Source: Kribbella steppae (GTDB lineage Bacteria; Actinomycetota; Actinomycetes; Propionibacteriales; Kribbellaceae). Taken from it: DNA of 64,000 nt. The stretch lies in contig NZ_SLWN01000005.1 of the NCBI RefSeq assembly GCF_004342025.1, positions 517,481 through 581,480 on the forward strand, in the 5' to 3' direction. The notes under the pieces were generated by a model. The model saw only the letters and a list, made by a program, of their open reading frames with translations, searched no databases and was not told the DNA's origin. Shown here one piece after another: positions 17,425-25,320 of this stretch (positions are counted from its first letter, which is position 1; every line of letters begins with the position of its first letter). The position numbers and the translations under genes were made by a program.

Positions 17425-18353
17425 GCCGTCGTCTCCCTCGAACGCAGATAGCCGATCTGGATGAAGGAGACCGCCGCGACGAAGATCGCCAGCACCAGTG
17501 CGACCGCGGTGCTGTAGCCGAACTTCCCGAACACGAAGGCCTGCTTGTAGAGCACCGTCGACAGCGTGTCCGTCGCGTAGCCCGGACCGCCGTTCGTCAT
17601 CGCGATGATCTGGGTGAACAGCGTCAGGCCGCCGACCGTCGACAGCATCACGTTGATCGTCGTCGCCGGCGCGAGCAGCGGCCAGGTGATGTGCCGGAAC
17701 CGCGCGAACAGGCCGGCGCCGTCCACCATCGCGGACTCCTGCAACTCCTGCGGCACGCCTTCCAGCCCGGCCAGGAAGATCACCATCGAGTAGCCGGCGC
17801 ACTGCCAGATCACCGTGAACGCGACCGACCAGATCGCCAGCGAGGGATCACCGAGCCAGTCCTGCCGCAACGCCCCGAGACCGATCGCGTTCAGCGCGGC
17901 GTTGAGCCCGGCGTCCGGCGCCGGGTTGTAGACGTACTTCCACAGGAACGACACCATCACCGGGCTGACCACGACCGGCGCGAAGAAGATCACCCGCAAC
18001 GCCATCCGGCTCTTGATCCCCGTGTGTACGCCGAGTGCCAGCAGCAGCCCGATCCCGTTCTGTACGACGACGATCGCAATCGTCAGCAGCAACGTGTTGC
18101 GCATGGCCCCCAGGGCCTGGTCGTCATGAACCAACTGCTTGAAGTTCTCCAGCCCCACGAACGACCGCTGCTCCCCAACCCCGGACCAGTCGGTGAACGC
18201 CGACCCCGCCCCGACAATGCTCGGATAGAGCATCACCAGCGCGTACACGACCAGCGCCGGCACCGCGAAGAACCACGGCGGCGCAATCCCGCCCCCGCGA
18301 CGCCGCGGTGCCTTCGCGGCATCCCGCCGTACCGCTGTAGTGATAGCCGTCAT
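17421..18353 (-). CDS. Carbohydrate ABC permease, MalF/UgpA type
   Basis: A 310-residue membrane subunit with a basic N-terminal tail, a first helix (FFAVPALVVYALVMLYPSIV) and the FVGLENF motif common to sugar permeases. The cytoplasmic EAA loop is VPQELQESAMVDGAGLFARF. It pairs with the downstream permease. Its ATG overlaps the stop of the solute-binding protein by 4 bp. No ATPase gene is present in this operon, so a shared MsiK-type ATPase encoded elsewhere is the likely energiser. Confidence 0.93.
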   Translation of the reverse strand: MTAITTAVRRDAAKAPRRRGGGIAPPWFFAVPALVVYALVMLYPSIVGAGSAFTDWSGVGEQRSFVGLENFKQLVHDDQALGAMRNTLLLTIAIVVVQNGIGLLLALGVHTGIKSRMALRVIFFAPVVVSPVMVSFLWKYVYNPAPDAGLNAALNAIGLGALRQDWLGDPSLAIWSVAFTVIWQCAGYSMVIFLAGLEGVPQELQESAMVDGAGLFARFRHITWPLLAPATTINVMLSTVGGLTLFTQIIAMTNGGPGYATDTLSTVLYKQAFVFGKFGYSTAVALVLAIFVAAVSFIQIGYLRSRETTA

Positions 18354-19636
18354 GCGGTCTTCCGGTAGGCCTCGTCCATCTTCTTCAGGGCACCCGGGAC
18401 CGTGCTTTTGCCGCCGAGGAGTTCTTGGACCACGGCGAAGTGGGTGGGCTGGACCTCGGCGTTCGGCCAGCGTTGGTCCATGAAGGGGACGGCCTTGTTG
18501 TCCTTCAGGTAGGGCAGGAAGGGCTTCAGGACCGGGTCGACCTTCGCGTCACCGTCGGAGTACAGCGGGACACAGGCGACCGCCTCGGCCCAGGCGTTCA
18601 CAACCTCCGGCTGGCCGCAGTACTCGATGAACTTCTTCGCCTGGTCGGCCTTCTTGCTCTTCGCGCTGACCGCGATACCGACCACGACCCCGCCGGGGAT
18701 CCAGTTGTCCGCTTCGACGTCGGTGGCCGGGAACGGGAACATGCCGAGGTCGTCCGGTGACGGCGCCGCCTCGCGGAAGGCCTGCAGGACGGCGGACACC
18801 TGCACGGCCATCGCGGCCTTGCCGGTGCCGACCATCGAGGTGGCCTGCTCGTACGTCGTCCCATTCGGGTTGTCGTTGAAGTAGCCCTTCTTCTGCAGCT
18901 CCAGGTACTTGTCCATCGCGTCGGCCCAGCCGGAGTCGGCGAACGACGCGTTGCCGGCGGTCATCTTGTCGTCGAAGTCGGGCGTCTTGGCGTAGACCGT
19001 GCCGGGTACCAGCGCGTAGTCGATCAGCTGGGTCACCCACGGGGTCTGCGCGCCGAGGGCGATCGGGACGATGCCCTTCTTCTTCAGCTTGTCGCAGACG
19101 GCGAGCAGCTCCGACCAGGTCTTCGGCACCTCGACACCGGCGCTGGCGAACGCCTTCTTGTTGTAGATCGCGCCGAGCACGCTGGTGCCGGGCGAGAAGA
19201 TGAAGGTCTTGCCGTCGTTCTGGAACGCGCCCTTGAACCCGGTCGGGATCTTCTGCGTCCAGGACTGGTCGCTGAGGTCGGCGAGCAGGTTCGCCTTGCT
19301 CAGCTGGACCATCGACATCGCGCTGCCGTTACCCGGGTACACCGCGTGCAGGTCGGGTGCGTTACCGGCCGCGAGCTGCGCGCGGAGCGCGGTCTGCAGC
19401 TGGTCGGCGGGTGAGAACGACAGGTTGAAGTCGAAGTCGGAGTGCGCCTTCTTGTAGTCGTCCAGCGCCTTGCGCAGACCGGCCTCCTGGCTGCCGGCGC
19501 CGATCACCTTCACCTGGCCGCCGGACGACGACGAGCCGCCGCCGTTGCCGCCACAGGCCGCCAGCGTGCCGACGGCGGCGGCGCCACCCATCAGCTGCAG
19601 GAGACGCCTCCGACTGACGGACTGATCGAGTGCCAT
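18350..19636 (-). CDS. Extracellular sugar-binding lipoprotein of ABC importer
   Basis: A 428-residue family-1 solute-binding protein. The N-terminus has a twin-Arg/lipoprotein signal: SRRRLLQLMGG then a lipobox ending AAC at Cys28, followed by a Gly/Ser linker. Mature sequence shows the family pattern of FSPGTSVLGAIYNKKAF and a PKTWSELLAVCDKLKKKG segment. It captures substrate outside the cell and hands it to the permeases at 17421 and 16597. The co-encoded GH106 enzyme suggests rhamnosides or other oligosaccharides. It is the first gene of the operon. Confidence 0.93.
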   Translation of the reverse strand: MALDQSVSRRRLLQLMGGAAAVGTLAACGGNGGGSSSSGGQVKVIGAGSQEAGLRKALDDYKKAHSDFDFNLSFSPADQLQTALRAQLAAGNAPDLHAVYPGNGSAMSMVQLSKANLLADLSDQSWTQKIPTGFKGAFQNDGKTFIFSPGTSVLGAIYNKKAFASAGVEVPKTWSELLAVCDKLKKKGIVPIALGAQTPWVTQLIDYALVPGTVYAKTPDFDDKMTAGNASFADSGWADAMDKYLELQKKGYFNDNPNGTTYEQATSMVGTGKAAMAVQVSAVLQAFREAAPSPDDLGMFPFPATDVEADNWIPGGVVVGIAVSAKSKKADQAKKFIEYCGQPEVVNAWAEAVACVPLYSDGDAKVDPVLKPFLPYLKDNKAVPFMDQRWPNAEVQPTHFAVVQELLGGKSTVPGALKKMDEAYRKTA

Positions 19637-19690
19637 GGTTCCTCCTGAGCCGCGGGGCGAGAGCCCGCCCCTGAATTACCGCCGAGTGAT

Positions 19691-19725
19691 GTGAAGTAAC
19701 CGCGATGGCGTGTTACTTTCTTCAC
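19691..19725. promoter_or_regulatory. Inverted-repeat operator upstream of binding-protein gene
   Basis: GTGAAGTAAC (19691-19700) is mirrored by GTTACTTTCTTCAC (19712-19725), giving GTAAC/GTTAC inner and GTGAA/TTCAC outer half-sites 55 bp upstream of the ATG at 19636. The stretch is AT-rich relative to its surroundings. No regulator gene adjoins the operon, so the cognate protein is encoded elsewhere. Confidence 0.5.
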
Positions 19726-19954
19726 GCGGGACGCTACGGACGGCCCGAGGGGGTGTCAAGACCTCGTTGAAAGGATTCAGTCCGGTCCGGCGCTCCGAAA
19801 CCGTTTGGGTCGCTGCCCGGGTCGCCTGAGAAGATGTCGCCGTGCCCGCGACCGCCTGCGCCCTGCCGGCCAGCACGCCGTACGACGTGCTGCGCTCCGT
19901 CATGCCGTACGACGGGATCGGCCGGCACCACGTGACGCCCGGACCGGTGCACGC

Positions 19955-20656
19955 GTGAAACGTCCGATTCTGGTCACGGCCATCCTCCTGATCACCCTCC
20001 TCGGCGCCGCCGCCGGCTACTACGCCGGCGACCGCACCGCGCTCCCGGTCCCCACCGCGGCCGGCGCGGCCGTCCCTCTCGGCGAGGTCTCCCCGACACA
20101 GTCGGAGCTGACCCGGAAGACCCCGGAACCGAACAACCTGGCGGCCCTACAGCCGGGCGAGTTGGACTTCCGCACGCAGAAGTTCACGGTCCAGCAGGAT
20201 TCGCAGCCCTCGGTGCGACTGTCGGTGCGGGTGCCGGACGGTTGGGAGAAGACGATCAACAAGGAGACGCCCGGCGAGGTGAAGTTCCTCGACTCGCTGC
20301 GCGAGCGCGGCGCGCGGGTGGAAGCCGGATTCCGGCCCGGCCTGACCACGACGCAGATGCGGGACAAGCTGATCCAGGGCCTCGAGTCGAGCCAGCCGTA
20401 CGAGAACAACCTCCAGATCGTCGCCAAGACCGACGACACGATCACCGGCACCGACGGCCGGCCGCGGATGACGTCCACCGTCGCCTACACCTTCATCCCC
20501 GGTAAGACGCTGCGGTACGTCCTGGTCCGCTGGGTGGCCACCGCCGGCGACTCCCTGGCGACGGTGGAGATGTCGATCACTGGACTACCGCAGGACATGA
20601 AGGCGCTGAACCTCATCGCGGACCAGGCGGCCAAGTCGGCAACGCCCGAGGACTGA
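19955..20656 (+). CDS. Membrane-anchored protein with PsbP/LpqN-like domain, paralogue 1
   Basis: A 233-residue protein: short basic N-terminus, one membrane helix (ILVTAILLITLLGAAAGYYAG), a Thr/Pro linker, then an extracytoplasmic domain with SVRVPDGWEK, RVEAGFRPG and YVLVRWVATAGDS then VEMSITGLPQD. It is clearly paralogous to the protein at 20768, and the VPxxW-...-RVE pattern recurs in the extracellular part of the nearby kinase. The GTG at 19955 is chosen because it opens the membrane anchor; it overlaps the stop of a 38-codon frame (19842-19958) that I do not call. Probable role: sensing or scaffolding at the cell surface; unproven. Confidence 0.75.
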   Translation: MKRPILVTAILLITLLGAAAGYYAGDRTALPVPTAAGAAVPLGEVSPTQSELTRKTPEPNNLAALQPGELDFRTQKFTVQQDSQPSVRLSVRVPDGWEKTINKETPGEVKFLDSLRERGARVEAGFRPGLTTTQMRDKLIQGLESSQPYENNLQIVAKTDDTITGTDGRPRMTSTVAYTFIPGKTLRYVLVRWVATAGDSLATVEMSITGLPQDMKALNLIADQAAKSATPED

Positions 20657-20702
20657 GGCATTGAGCGGTGCCCGAAAGGGTTTTCACGGAATTGTTACCC
20701 GG

Positions 20703-20722
20703 CCGCCGCAACCTCGCGGCGG
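20703..20722 (+). terminator. GC hairpin between the two paralogues
   Basis: CCGCCGC (20703-20709) and GCGGCGG (20716-20722) form a perfect 7-bp stem with a 6-nt loop, 46 bp past the first paralogue's stop. No U-tract follows. It may partially terminate transcription before the second gene. Confidence 0.4.
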
Positions 20723-20767
20723 GCTACGGTGTCTTTGGAGTAGGGGAACTGGGGAGGTGAGGCAGGC

Positions 20768-21517
20768 GTGGCTCGTCGGGGGACTGTAGGCGCTCTGCTG
20801 GGTTCTGGACTGGTGGCGATCACCGCACTCGGCGGAGCGGGTGGATATGGAGTCGGCCTGCTGACCGCGGTCGATCGCTCGGCCGCGGCTGCCGGTACGG
20901 CGGCTCCGCTGGGGGCCATCCGGACGTCGACGTCGACGCCCTCGACCACTCCGTCGCCGACGTCCACACCGCGCGTGATCCAGCCCGACAACTCACCCCC
21001 GCTCGACGCGTCCGAGCTGCGCTACAAGACCCGCTCGTTCGACGTGGAGTACGTCTACAAGTCACAGGTCTCGGCCCGCGTGCCCGCCAACTGGAACATG
21101 ACCCGGCCGGACCCGCCGCGCACCGCCCGGTTCACTGACCCGACCGGGAAACGCTGGATCCGGGTCGAGGCCGGCTTCACCATCCAGCGCCCGCCGGCCG
21201 CGTCGATGGAGGCGCGGATCCTGGAACTCAACCGGCTGCCGAAGGACCAGATGCTGAAGTACATCTCCAGCACGGTCGAGGGCAACTACGCGACCTTGGT
21301 CTACACCTACGTGCCGCCCGCGTCGCTGGCACCGGTGGCAACGGTCCGCTACGTGATCGTCCGCTGGGTCGCGGACGAGAGCGGCCTCTGCGCCGTCGAG
21401 ATGAGCTCCACCGGCCTGCCGCAGGACAAGAAGGCCCTGATGACGGTGATCGACAAGGCCGCCTCTAGCGTCGTACGACGCGACAGCCCGCTCGACTCGT
21501 CAGAGAAGCCCAGCTAG
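20768..21517 (+). CDS. Membrane-anchored protein with PsbP/LpqN-like domain, paralogue 2
   Basis: A 249-residue tandem paralogue of the 19955 protein. It has one N-terminal membrane helix (about residues 7-32), a Ser/Thr/Pro-rich stalk (TSTSTPSTTPSPTSTP), then the shared domain: SARVPANWN, FTDPTGKRWIRVEAGF, and YVIVRWVADESGL then VEMSSTGLPQDKKAL. GTG start at 20768 after GGGGAGG. The longer stalk is the main difference between the copies. It neighbours a Ser/Thr kinase whose extracellular part has the same sequence pattern, so the three may act in one surface signalling module. Confidence 0.75.
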   Translation: MARRGTVGALLGSGLVAITALGGAGGYGVGLLTAVDRSAAAAGTAAPLGAIRTSTSTPSTTPSPTSTPRVIQPDNSPPLDASELRYKTRSFDVEYVYKSQVSARVPANWNMTRPDPPRTARFTDPTGKRWIRVEAGFTIQRPPAASMEARILELNRLPKDQMLKYISSTVEGNYATLVYTYVPPASLAPVATVRYVIVRWVADESGLCAVEMSSTGLPQDKKALMTVIDKAASSVVRRDSPLDSSEKPS

Positions 21518-21820
21518 GGCTCGGCGACCGGAGTCAGTGAGGTACACGGCCCGTTGACGCGGGCGACGGCGTACCCAGTCACGCTCCAGCAAGGAATCCG
21601 CCAGGGATGCACCCATGCGGCCGGCCAGGTGGTGGCGTTGTTCGCTCCAGTCCACGCAGAAGCGGAGTAGGCGCCGGCTGGACTTGCCGGGCGACAGGTC
21701 GACGCCTAGCTCGGGGAAGACGTCAGCCGCGGCAGGACCCAGTTCATAGGGCCCGTCCGATAGCTGCTGGGCCGCCCGTGAATCGTTGCCCCGGAAACCG
21801 GTACGTCGAACTCCGCACAA
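21500..21820 (-). pseudogene. ArsR-family regulator remnant (C-terminal domain only)
   Basis: From about residue 20 this 106-codon frame matches the C-terminal part of ArsR-type regulators that ends FCVDWSEQRHHLAGRMGASL, then LLERDWVRRRPRQRAVYLTD, SGRRAL. The N-terminal winged helix that binds DNA is missing: upstream in frame, reading to about 21880, the sequence loses all resemblance. The only start is TTG at 21820. It overlaps the 3' end of the paralogue-2 gene. Probably a decayed gene; a functional C-terminal-only protein is less likely. Confidence 0.6.
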
Positions 21821-21986
21821 CCGTCGATCACGCAGTCCGACGTACCCACCGCACAGGATCTTCAGTCGATCGGCCAGATGGTGCGGAAGATGGTGGAGCG
21901 GAGGCGGTAGAAGCGGCGCCGGGCCGAGTGGATGAAGGCAGGCGACGGCCGGAGCCGTTCGCTCGGAAAATGCATGAGGGACTTCC

Positions 21987-23531
21987 TCAACCGGAGTACT
22001 TCACCGAATCGGCCATCTCGACTGCGCGAACAAGGTCCGACTGCGGCACCATGACCTGGACGAGCAGCGAGCGGGCGTCCCCCCGCTCCACGACTCGCTG
22101 GAGGAGCACCATACCGGCATCCCCGCAGCCGCTGGAGACCCGGCCCGTCGTGTTCTGGCCGTCCAGGTTCCCGTTCGGCTGATCCTCGTCCTGGCTGCAT
22201 CCGAACTGGGCACTGTCCGGCAGCGTCAGCTTCGCATCCGCCAGTCCGACGAAGATGCCGGGAGTGCCGGTCGACGACCAGTCGGCATCCCGGCTCACCC
22301 GGAGCGCCGGATAGGACCCGCTGCCACCGGGCGGCTGCCAGTCCGATTGCGCCACGGACTTCGCCCAGCCGCGCGGAAGGTCCACGGAGAACCCACCCTG
22401 CGAGACCGTGATCGACTCGCGGTCGGCCAGATACCGCTGGCCCACGAACCCGGCTCCCCCGCCCACGATCAGAGCGAGGACCGCGGCGACGACCCATCGA
22501 CCTCGCCGGCGCTTCGGTGGCGCGACCGACTCCGCGGCGGCCGGCGGCTCGGTAGGTGCGTCCACAGTCTCTGCCGGCGCAGGCGTCTTCACGATCGTCG
22601 GCTTGTTGGCGTCACTAAGGGCCGTGTTCTCGCCGACGTCGGACGTGGAGGTGGACGTGGAGGCGGAGACGACGACGGTCTCGCGGGCGGAGACGGTCGA
22701 CGGGACGAAGTTGTGGGTGGTCTCGTCGAGGGCGCCGACGAGTTCCCGGGTGAACGACTGGACGTCCGGCCAGCGCTTCTCCCGGTCCGGGTCGAGGGCG
22801 CGGACGATCGCGCTGTCGATCTTGTCCGGCAGGTCGAACCCGAGGGTGCTCGGCGGTGGCGCCGCGGTCACCCGAGAGGCCGCGCCCAGCCCGTCGACCT
22901 GATGCGGTGAGCGCCCGGTCAGAGCGGCGTACGCGACGGCTCCGAGAGAGTACTGGTCTGCGCGCTGGTCCAGCCGCTCACCCATCGCCTGTTCGGGGGC
23001 GACGTACGACGGGGTGCCGCCGGGCATTGTGATCCGCGACACTTCGTCGAGCGACTTGCCCAGGCCGAGGTCGGACAGAACTGCCCGCTCACCCTCGTCC
23101 GTACTACGGAACAGAACGTTCGCCGGTTTCACGTCACGGTGCAGCAGACCGCGCCGGTGCAGCGCCTGCAGGCCGCGGCCGACCTGGACGACGACGTCGA
23201 CCGCATCCGGGAGCGCCAGCGGTTCCTTCTTCAGCCGATCGGCCAGCGTGCCGCGATCGGCGTACGTGAGCACGAGAAACGGCCGCCCGTCCTCGAGTTC
23301 GCCGACATCGTGGACCTGGACCACGTGCTCGGACTCGACCCGGCGCAGGAACCGGCCCTCCTCGAGGAACCGGCGACGGACCGTGTCGTCATGCCCCCAG
23401 TTGTCCGCGAGGACCTTGATCGCGACCTCGGCATCCAGTTGCTCATCGTGAGCAAGCCATACCGTAGCGAACCCGCCCGAGCCCAGGCGTCGTCGCACGA
23501 CGTAACGGCCTAGCCTGCTTGGGACCCCCAT
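21987..23531 (-). CDS. Transmembrane Ser/Thr protein kinase (PASTA-less PknB-like)
   Basis: A 514-residue receptor-type kinase. Kinase landmarks (numbered from ATG 23531): GSGGFATVW P-loop, Lys39 in AIKVL, the HRDVKPANVLF catalytic loop (Asp133, Asn138), DLG in place of DFG (154-156), and YVAPEQA. The juxtamembrane linker is Thr/Ser/Pro-rich (VVSASTSTSTSD). One helix (VVAAVLALIVGGGAGFVG) leads to an extracellular domain with FSVDLPRGWAKS and four Cys. The ATG at 23531 is preferred over 23540 because a CATAAT -10 box ends 7 nt before it, implying a leaderless message. Divergent from a sigma gene, so co-regulation is likely. Confidence 0.88.
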   Translation of the reverse strand: MGVPSRLGRYVVRRRLGSGGFATVWLAHDEQLDAEVAIKVLADNWGHDDTVRRRFLEEGRFLRRVESEHVVQVHDVGELEDGRPFLVLTYADRGTLADRLKKEPLALPDAVDVVVQVGRGLQALHRRGLLHRDVKPANVLFRSTDEGERAVLSDLGLGKSLDEVSRITMPGGTPSYVAPEQAMGERLDQRADQYSLGAVAYAALTGRSPHQVDGLGAASRVTAAPPPSTLGFDLPDKIDSAIVRALDPDREKRWPDVQSFTRELVGALDETTHNFVPSTVSARETVVVSASTSTSTSDVGENTALSDANKPTIVKTPAPAETVDAPTEPPAAAESVAPPKRRRGRWVVAAVLALIVGGGAGFVGQRYLADRESITVSQGGFSVDLPRGWAKSVAQSDWQPPGGSGSYPALRVSRDADWSSTGTPGIFVGLADAKLTLPDSAQFGCSQDEDQPNGNLDGQNTTGRVSSGCGDAGMVLLQRVVERGDARSLLVQVMVPQSDLVRAVEMADSVKYSG

Positions 23532-23538
23532 ACAGGGC

Positions 23539-23561
23539 ATTATGGATCACTGGGAGTCCCA
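23539..23561. promoter_or_regulatory. Divergent kinase/sigma promoter region
   Basis: On the minus strand CATAAT (23544-23539) ends 7 nt before the kinase ATG at 23531, the spacing of a leaderless promoter. Next to it TGGGAGTCCCA (23551-23561) is an 11-bp near-perfect palindrome lying between the two divergent starts. It could be a binding site shared by both genes. Confidence 0.45.
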
Positions 23562-23574
23562 TGCCGGGGGCCTG

Positions 23575-24153
23575 ATGACAGCAAAGGCGCAGATGAGCGA
23601 GAGCAGCAGCCCGACCGACGACCTCGGGGCCCTGGCGGAGCGTGCCCAGGGCGGGGACAAACACGCGATGGACGACCTGCTGCGGCAGGTTCATCCGCGG
23701 GTGCTGCGAATCTGCCGCAGCGTGCTGCCGTACTCCGCCGACGCCGAGGACGCGGCCCAGGAAGCCCTGCTGAACATCGCCACCAAGATCAACTCGTACT
23801 CCGGTCGCAGCAGCTTCTCCACCTGGGTCCACTCGGTCGCGGCCAACTCGGCTCGCTCGACGTACCGCAAGCTCAAGCGCACCGCCCAGGCCGCGCACAA
23901 CCCGGAGACGATGGAGCGGCCCGACCCGCGCACCACCAGCGTCATCGCCGGCACCCGCCTGGACCTGCTCGAGGCCCTCGAGATCCTCGAGCGCGACCGC
24001 CCCCAGATGGTCACGCCGCTCGTCCTGCGCGACGTGTACGGCCTGTCGTACGAGGAGATCGCCGCCCTGGTCGGCGCCCCGCTCGGCACCGTGAAGTCCC
24101 GGATCCACGACGCCCGCGAGGTCGTCCGCCCCCTCCTCCGTCCCAAGGACTAA
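23575..24153 (+). CDS. RNA polymerase sigma factor, ECF-like
   Basis: A 192-residue sigma-70-family protein with regions 2 and 4 only. Region 2 includes LRQVHPRVLRICRSVL, AEDAAQEALLNIATKI and FSTWVHSVAANSARSTYRKL. Region 4 reads LVLRDVYGLSYEEIAALVG then PLGTVKSRIHDARE. It directs core polymerase to a small regulon. Start choice is uncertain: ATG 23575 and ATG 23593 are both possible, while ATG 23542 would overlap the kinase promoter. No anti-sigma gene adjoins, so the divergent Ser/Thr kinase may control its activity; this is inference from position. Confidence 0.88.
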   Translation: MTAKAQMSESSSPTDDLGALAERAQGGDKHAMDDLLRQVHPRVLRICRSVLPYSADAEDAAQEALLNIATKINSYSGRSSFSTWVHSVAANSARSTYRKLKRTAQAAHNPETMERPDPRTTSVIAGTRLDLLEALEILERDRPQMVTPLVLRDVYGLSYEEIAALVGAPLGTVKSRIHDAREVVRPLLRPKD

Positions 24154-24170
24154 CCCTCCCTCCCCTCCCG

Positions 24171-24257
24171 ATTTCGCTGGTTGGCCAGCGAAATTGTGGG
24201 TTCTCCACCCTTGATACGGGTGCCGAACCCACCACCTCGGTGGCCAACCAGCGAAAT
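24171..24257. repeat. Nested 87-bp palindromic element
   Basis: ATTTCGCTGGTTGGCCA (24171-24187) and its exact complement (24241-24257) form a 17-bp outer stem. GTGGGTTC/GAACCCAC (24196-24203, 24225-24232) and CACCC/GGGTG (24206-24210, 24218-24222) nest inside. The left arm can alternatively fold on itself, because ATTTCGCTGG-TTGG-CCAGCGAAAT (24171-24194) is a perfect 10-bp hairpin. The element sits between the sigma gene and dhaK, both plus strand. Confidence 0.75.
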
Positions 24258-24313
24258 GAGGCGGGGTGGTTGGGGGCTCCCGGAGACGCCCGGGGTGTGC
24301 TCAGATGGGGGGC

Positions 24314-25318
24314 ATGAAGAAGCTCATCAACGAACCTGGTGATGTTGTGAGTGAGGCGCTGCGGGGGATGGCGGCAGCGCATCCGGATCGGTTGCGGGTG
24401 GATCACGAGAACCGGATCGTGTACCGCAAGGACGCACCGACGCCGGGGAAGGTGGGGCTGATCTCCGGAGGCGGGTCGGGGCACGAGCCGATGCACGGCG
24501 GGTTCGTCGGGCTCGGGATGCTCGACGCCGCGTGTGCGGGTGAGGTGTTCACCTCGCCGGTGCCGGACCAGATGATGGCGGCGACCAAGGAGGTCGACGC
24601 CGGGGCCGGCGTACTGCACATCGTGAAGAACTACACCGGCGATGTGATGAACTTCGAGATGGCCGCCGAACTGGCCGCGGCCGACGCCGGGACCGAGGTG
24701 CTGTCGGTGGTGACGAACGACGATGTCGCCGTCCAGGACAGCCTGTACACGGCCGGTCGCCGCGGTGTCGGCGTCACCGTGCTGCTGGAGAAGATCGTCG
24801 GCGCCGCGGCCGAGGAGGGCCGCTCGCTGCAGGAGGTCGCCGACCTGGCGAAGAAGGTCAACGACAACGGCCGCAGTATGGGGATGGCGCTCACCTCGTG
24901 CACCGTGCCGGCGGCAGGCAAGCCGACCTTCGAGCTGGCCGAGAACGAGATGGAGGTCGGGATCGGCATCCACGGCGAGCCCGGCCGGCAACGGTTGCCG
25001 CTGGCACCGGCCAAGGACGTCGCCGCGATGCTGGTCGACCCGGTCGTCAGCGATCTGCCCTACCAGCAGGGCGACTCGGTGATCGCGTTCGTGAACGGTA
25101 TGGGCGGTACGCCGCTGATCGAGCTGTACCTGATGTACAACGAGGTCGCCCAACTGCTCGACCGGGCCGGCATCACCATCGCCCGCAACCTGGTCGGCAA
25201 CTACATCACCTCGCTGGAGATGGCCGGCTGCTCGGTCACCCTGCTCAAGGTGGACGACGAACTGGTACGCCTCTGGGACGCACCGGTCAACACCCCCGGC
25301 CTACGCTGGGGCGCGTGA
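24314..25318 (+). CDS. dhaK: Dihydroxyacetone kinase subunit DhaK
   Basis: A 334-residue substrate-binding subunit of PTS-dependent dihydroxyacetone kinase. GGGSGHEP (52-59) and the active-site His220 in GIGIHGEPG, which binds dihydroxyacetone covalently as a hemiaminal, are both present. ATG 24314 is chosen over an upstream in-frame start because it opens with MKKLINEP, typical of the family, after a GGGGGG tract. With DhaL and DhaM it converts dihydroxyacetone to dihydroxyacetone phosphate in the cytoplasm using phosphate from PEP. First gene of dhaK-dhaL-dhaM; its stop overlaps an in-frame GTG of dhaL. Confidence 0.95.
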   Translation: MKKLINEPGDVVSEALRGMAAAHPDRLRVDHENRIVYRKDAPTPGKVGLISGGGSGHEPMHGGFVGLGMLDAACAGEVFTSPVPDQMMAATKEVDAGAGVLHIVKNYTGDVMNFEMAAELAAADAGTEVLSVVTNDDVAVQDSLYTAGRRGVGVTVLLEKIVGAAAEEGRSLQEVADLAKKVNDNGRSMGMALTSCTVPAAGKPTFELAENEMEVGIGIHGEPGRQRLPLAPAKDVAAMLVDPVVSDLPYQQGDSVIAFVNGMGGTPLIELYLMYNEVAQLLDRAGITIARNLVGNYITSLEMAGCSVTLLKVDDELVRLWDAPVNTPGLRWGA

Positions 25319-25320
25319 GC

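Noticed and set aside
19842..19958. 38-codon frame ending in the GTGA overlap with the first paralogue
   Set aside because: It could be a coupled leader peptide, but the sequence is low in information and lacks a ribosome binding site.
23542..23574. Earlier ATG for the sigma factor
   Set aside because: It lies inside the kinase promoter region and adds residues (WESHAGG) unlike the family.
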